Notes under the pieces: generated by a model
Told to the model about the DNA's origin: nothing
The model's input: only the letters and a program-made list of their open reading frames with translations
Database searches by the model: none
Translations under genes and position numbers: made by a program
Part shown: positions 7,553 to 8,560 of the stretch, piece after piece
How the letters are laid out: the number at the start of each line of letters is the position of its first letter
Numbering within the stretch: position 1 is the stretch's first letter
NCBI GenBank assembly: GCA_031274385.1
Contig: JAISQH010000469.1
Span: 1 to 8,560 of the forward strand
Direction: 5' to 3'
Length of the DNA: 8,560 bases
From: Planctomycetaceae bacterium
GTDB taxonomy: Bacteria > Planctomycetota > Planctomycetia > Pirellulales > Thermoguttaceae

Positions 7553-8560
7553 ATGACTTACTACATTAGAATTCGCGGCAAAGCGTTTGGACCGTTCGAC
7601 GAGAAGCAACTTTTATCGATGAAAGACCAAAGAAAATTGAATCGGGTGAGTGAAGTTTCCCAAGACAAGATTGTTTGGCAAACCGCATCGGAGCTTAAAT
7701 TTCTGTTCCCGGAATCGGAGCCGCAGCCGCAACCGGAGCCGCAACAACAGCAACAGCAACCGGTTCAACAACCAACTCGACCAACTCGACCAACTCCAAT
7801 ATCGGTTCCGTTGGCAGCGAATCCGAACCCGAAATCTTCTCGTACAAAATGGAGAATTGTTGCGATTAGTGCTATTCTGCTATTGATAACGGGAACCATT
7901 GGACTCGTGTTCGTTATCAAAAATACAAGCACGGCAACTTCGGACGAATCGCCAAGCCAAGCGTCACAGGAAAAACAACAGGCTTCCGAACAGACAAAAC
8001 CGGAACAAAAAGAACCCGAGACGAAAAATACCGAAGAAATTGTCGAGCTGGTTGAACAATCTGTTGCACGAATTGAAGGACAATACGGCGGCGGAACCGG
8101 TTTTCTTATCCGTCCCGCAGTTTTAGTAACAAATCGTCACGTGATTGATGAGGAATTTTTGGAATTGACCAAAATCTATTTTCCATCAGCCGATTCTTAT
8201 CAAAAAGGACCTTATGCTACAAAATTGCTTTATATTGACCCTGAATTTGATATTGCTTTTTTAAGTGTGGAAACGAAATTGCCGCCGCTTCAGATGGCAA
8301 AAGATCATCAGTTTAAGCGCGGACAAGAGATTCTCGCGATTGGTTCGCCAAGCGGGTTGGAAAACGCGGTGAATATTGGTGTGTTGAGTTCCCAAAAAGA
8401 GTTTGACGGACAGCAGTACTATCAGTTGGGCATTTCGATCAATCCGGGTAATTCCGGTGGTCCGGTAATCAGCCGTAACGCTAATGTGATCGGAATTGCC
8501 ACATTGAAATCATCCGTACAAGAAGGGATTGCCTATTGTATTCCCTGTGCCGAAATCTTA
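7553..8560 (+). CDS. GYF_2 - TM - trypsin-like (HtrA-type) serine protease, 3' end cut by window
   Basis: The reading frame is open for 336 codons from the ATG at 7553 to the window edge, so the C-terminus is missing. Residues 1-54 are a GYF_2-type domain that aligns without gaps with that of the 2075 gene: G9, G13-P14 and W42 fall at the same positions. A Pro/Gln-rich linker (about 55-86, including PTRPTRPTP) leads to a TM helix at about 102-122 (preceded by RTKWR, so N-in). A charged linker and a chymotrypsin-fold protease domain from about 163 follow. The triad is visible: His196 in TNRHVID, Asp233 in FDIAFL and Ser301 in NPGNSGGP; GGGTGFL lies upstream as in the trypsin_2/HtrA family. The protease should act on the outer side of the inner membrane, like DegS/DegP-type quality-control or signalling proteases. 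Whether a PDZ domain follows cannot be seen. Asn-rich codons and an A-rich leader precede the start; no Shine-Dalgarno. Confidence 0.94.
   Translation, partial: MTYYIRIRGKAFGPFDEKQLLSMKDQRKLNRVSEVSQDKIVWQTASELKFLFPESEPQPQPEPQQQQQQPVQQPTRPTRPTPISVPLAANPNPKSSRTKWRIVAISAILLLITGTIGLVFVIKNTSTATSDESPSQASQEKQQASEQTKPEQKEPETKNTEEIVELVEQSVARIEGQYGGGTGFLIRPAVLVTNRHVIDEEFLELTKIYFPSADSYQKGPYATKLLYIDPEFDIAFLSVETKLPPLQMAKDHQFKRGQEILAIGSPSGLENAVNIGVLSSQKEFDGQQYYQLGISINPGNSGGPVISRNANVIGIATLKSSVQEGIAYCIPCAEIL
7772..7798 (+). repeat. 9-bp tandem repeat in the Pro-rich linker of the protease
   Basis: CCAACTCGA is present twice in tandem and a third time with its last two bases changed, encoding PTR-PTR-PTP. 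Just upstream is a CAA/CAG/CCG run encoding a Pro/Gln stretch. Such runs change length easily by slippage, so linker length may vary between strains. Confidence 0.75.

Noticed and set aside
7650..8126. Two open frames (78 and 75 codons) on the + strand within the protease
   Set aside because: They lie in another frame from the protease; Arg/Asn-rich shadow translations with no domain.

Overview
The window (about 8.6 kb, moderately low GC) carries four consecutive genes, all on the + strand. It probably comes from a member of the Planctomycetota. The reasons are indirect: two proteins start with a GYF_2-type domain (common in that phylum), the proteins are long single-pass membrane proteins with low-complexity linkers, none of the four starts has a convincing Shine-Dalgarno sequence, and the intergenic gaps are fairly long and repeat-bearing. 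This phylum call is an inference from style, not from a marker gene.

Layout: (1) 138-1895, a membrane protein with a short proline-rich N-tail, one transmembrane (TM) helix, a TolA-like charged coiled coil, a C-terminal domain of unknown family and a poly-Asp tail. (2) 2075-4312, an N-terminal GYF_2 domain, repeat-rich cytosolic linker, one TM helix, repeat-rich outer linker, and a C-terminal domain clearly paralogous to that of gene 1. (3) 4486-7383, a 965-residue protein of unknown family with a helical N-terminal half, one TM helix and a long coiled-coil-rich outer half ending in a small beta-rich domain. (4) 7553 to the window edge, a GYF_2 - Pro/Gln linker - TM - trypsin-like (HtrA-type) serine protease with an intact His/Asp/Ser triad, cut off at its C-terminus. 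The intergenic gaps are 179, 173 and 169 bp. The first two each hold a copy of a 48-bp repeat (41/48 identical) and the third holds short tandem motifs typical of dispersed intergenic repeats.

How they may work together: all four appear to place an N-terminal segment in the cytoplasm and a large domain outside the membrane. Two have GYF_2 domains, a fold whose eukaryotic relatives bind proline-rich peptides. The other two have short proline-rich stretches on the same predicted side (VPVPRRIPVP in gene 1, VPPPLP in gene 3). A membrane-spanning assembly held together by GYF_2/polyproline contacts and coupled to an envelope protease is a testable hypothesis; nothing in the sequence proves it. 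No RNA genes, CRISPR arrays, insertion sequences or minus-strand genes are supported, and no gene-free stretch exceeds 300 bases.
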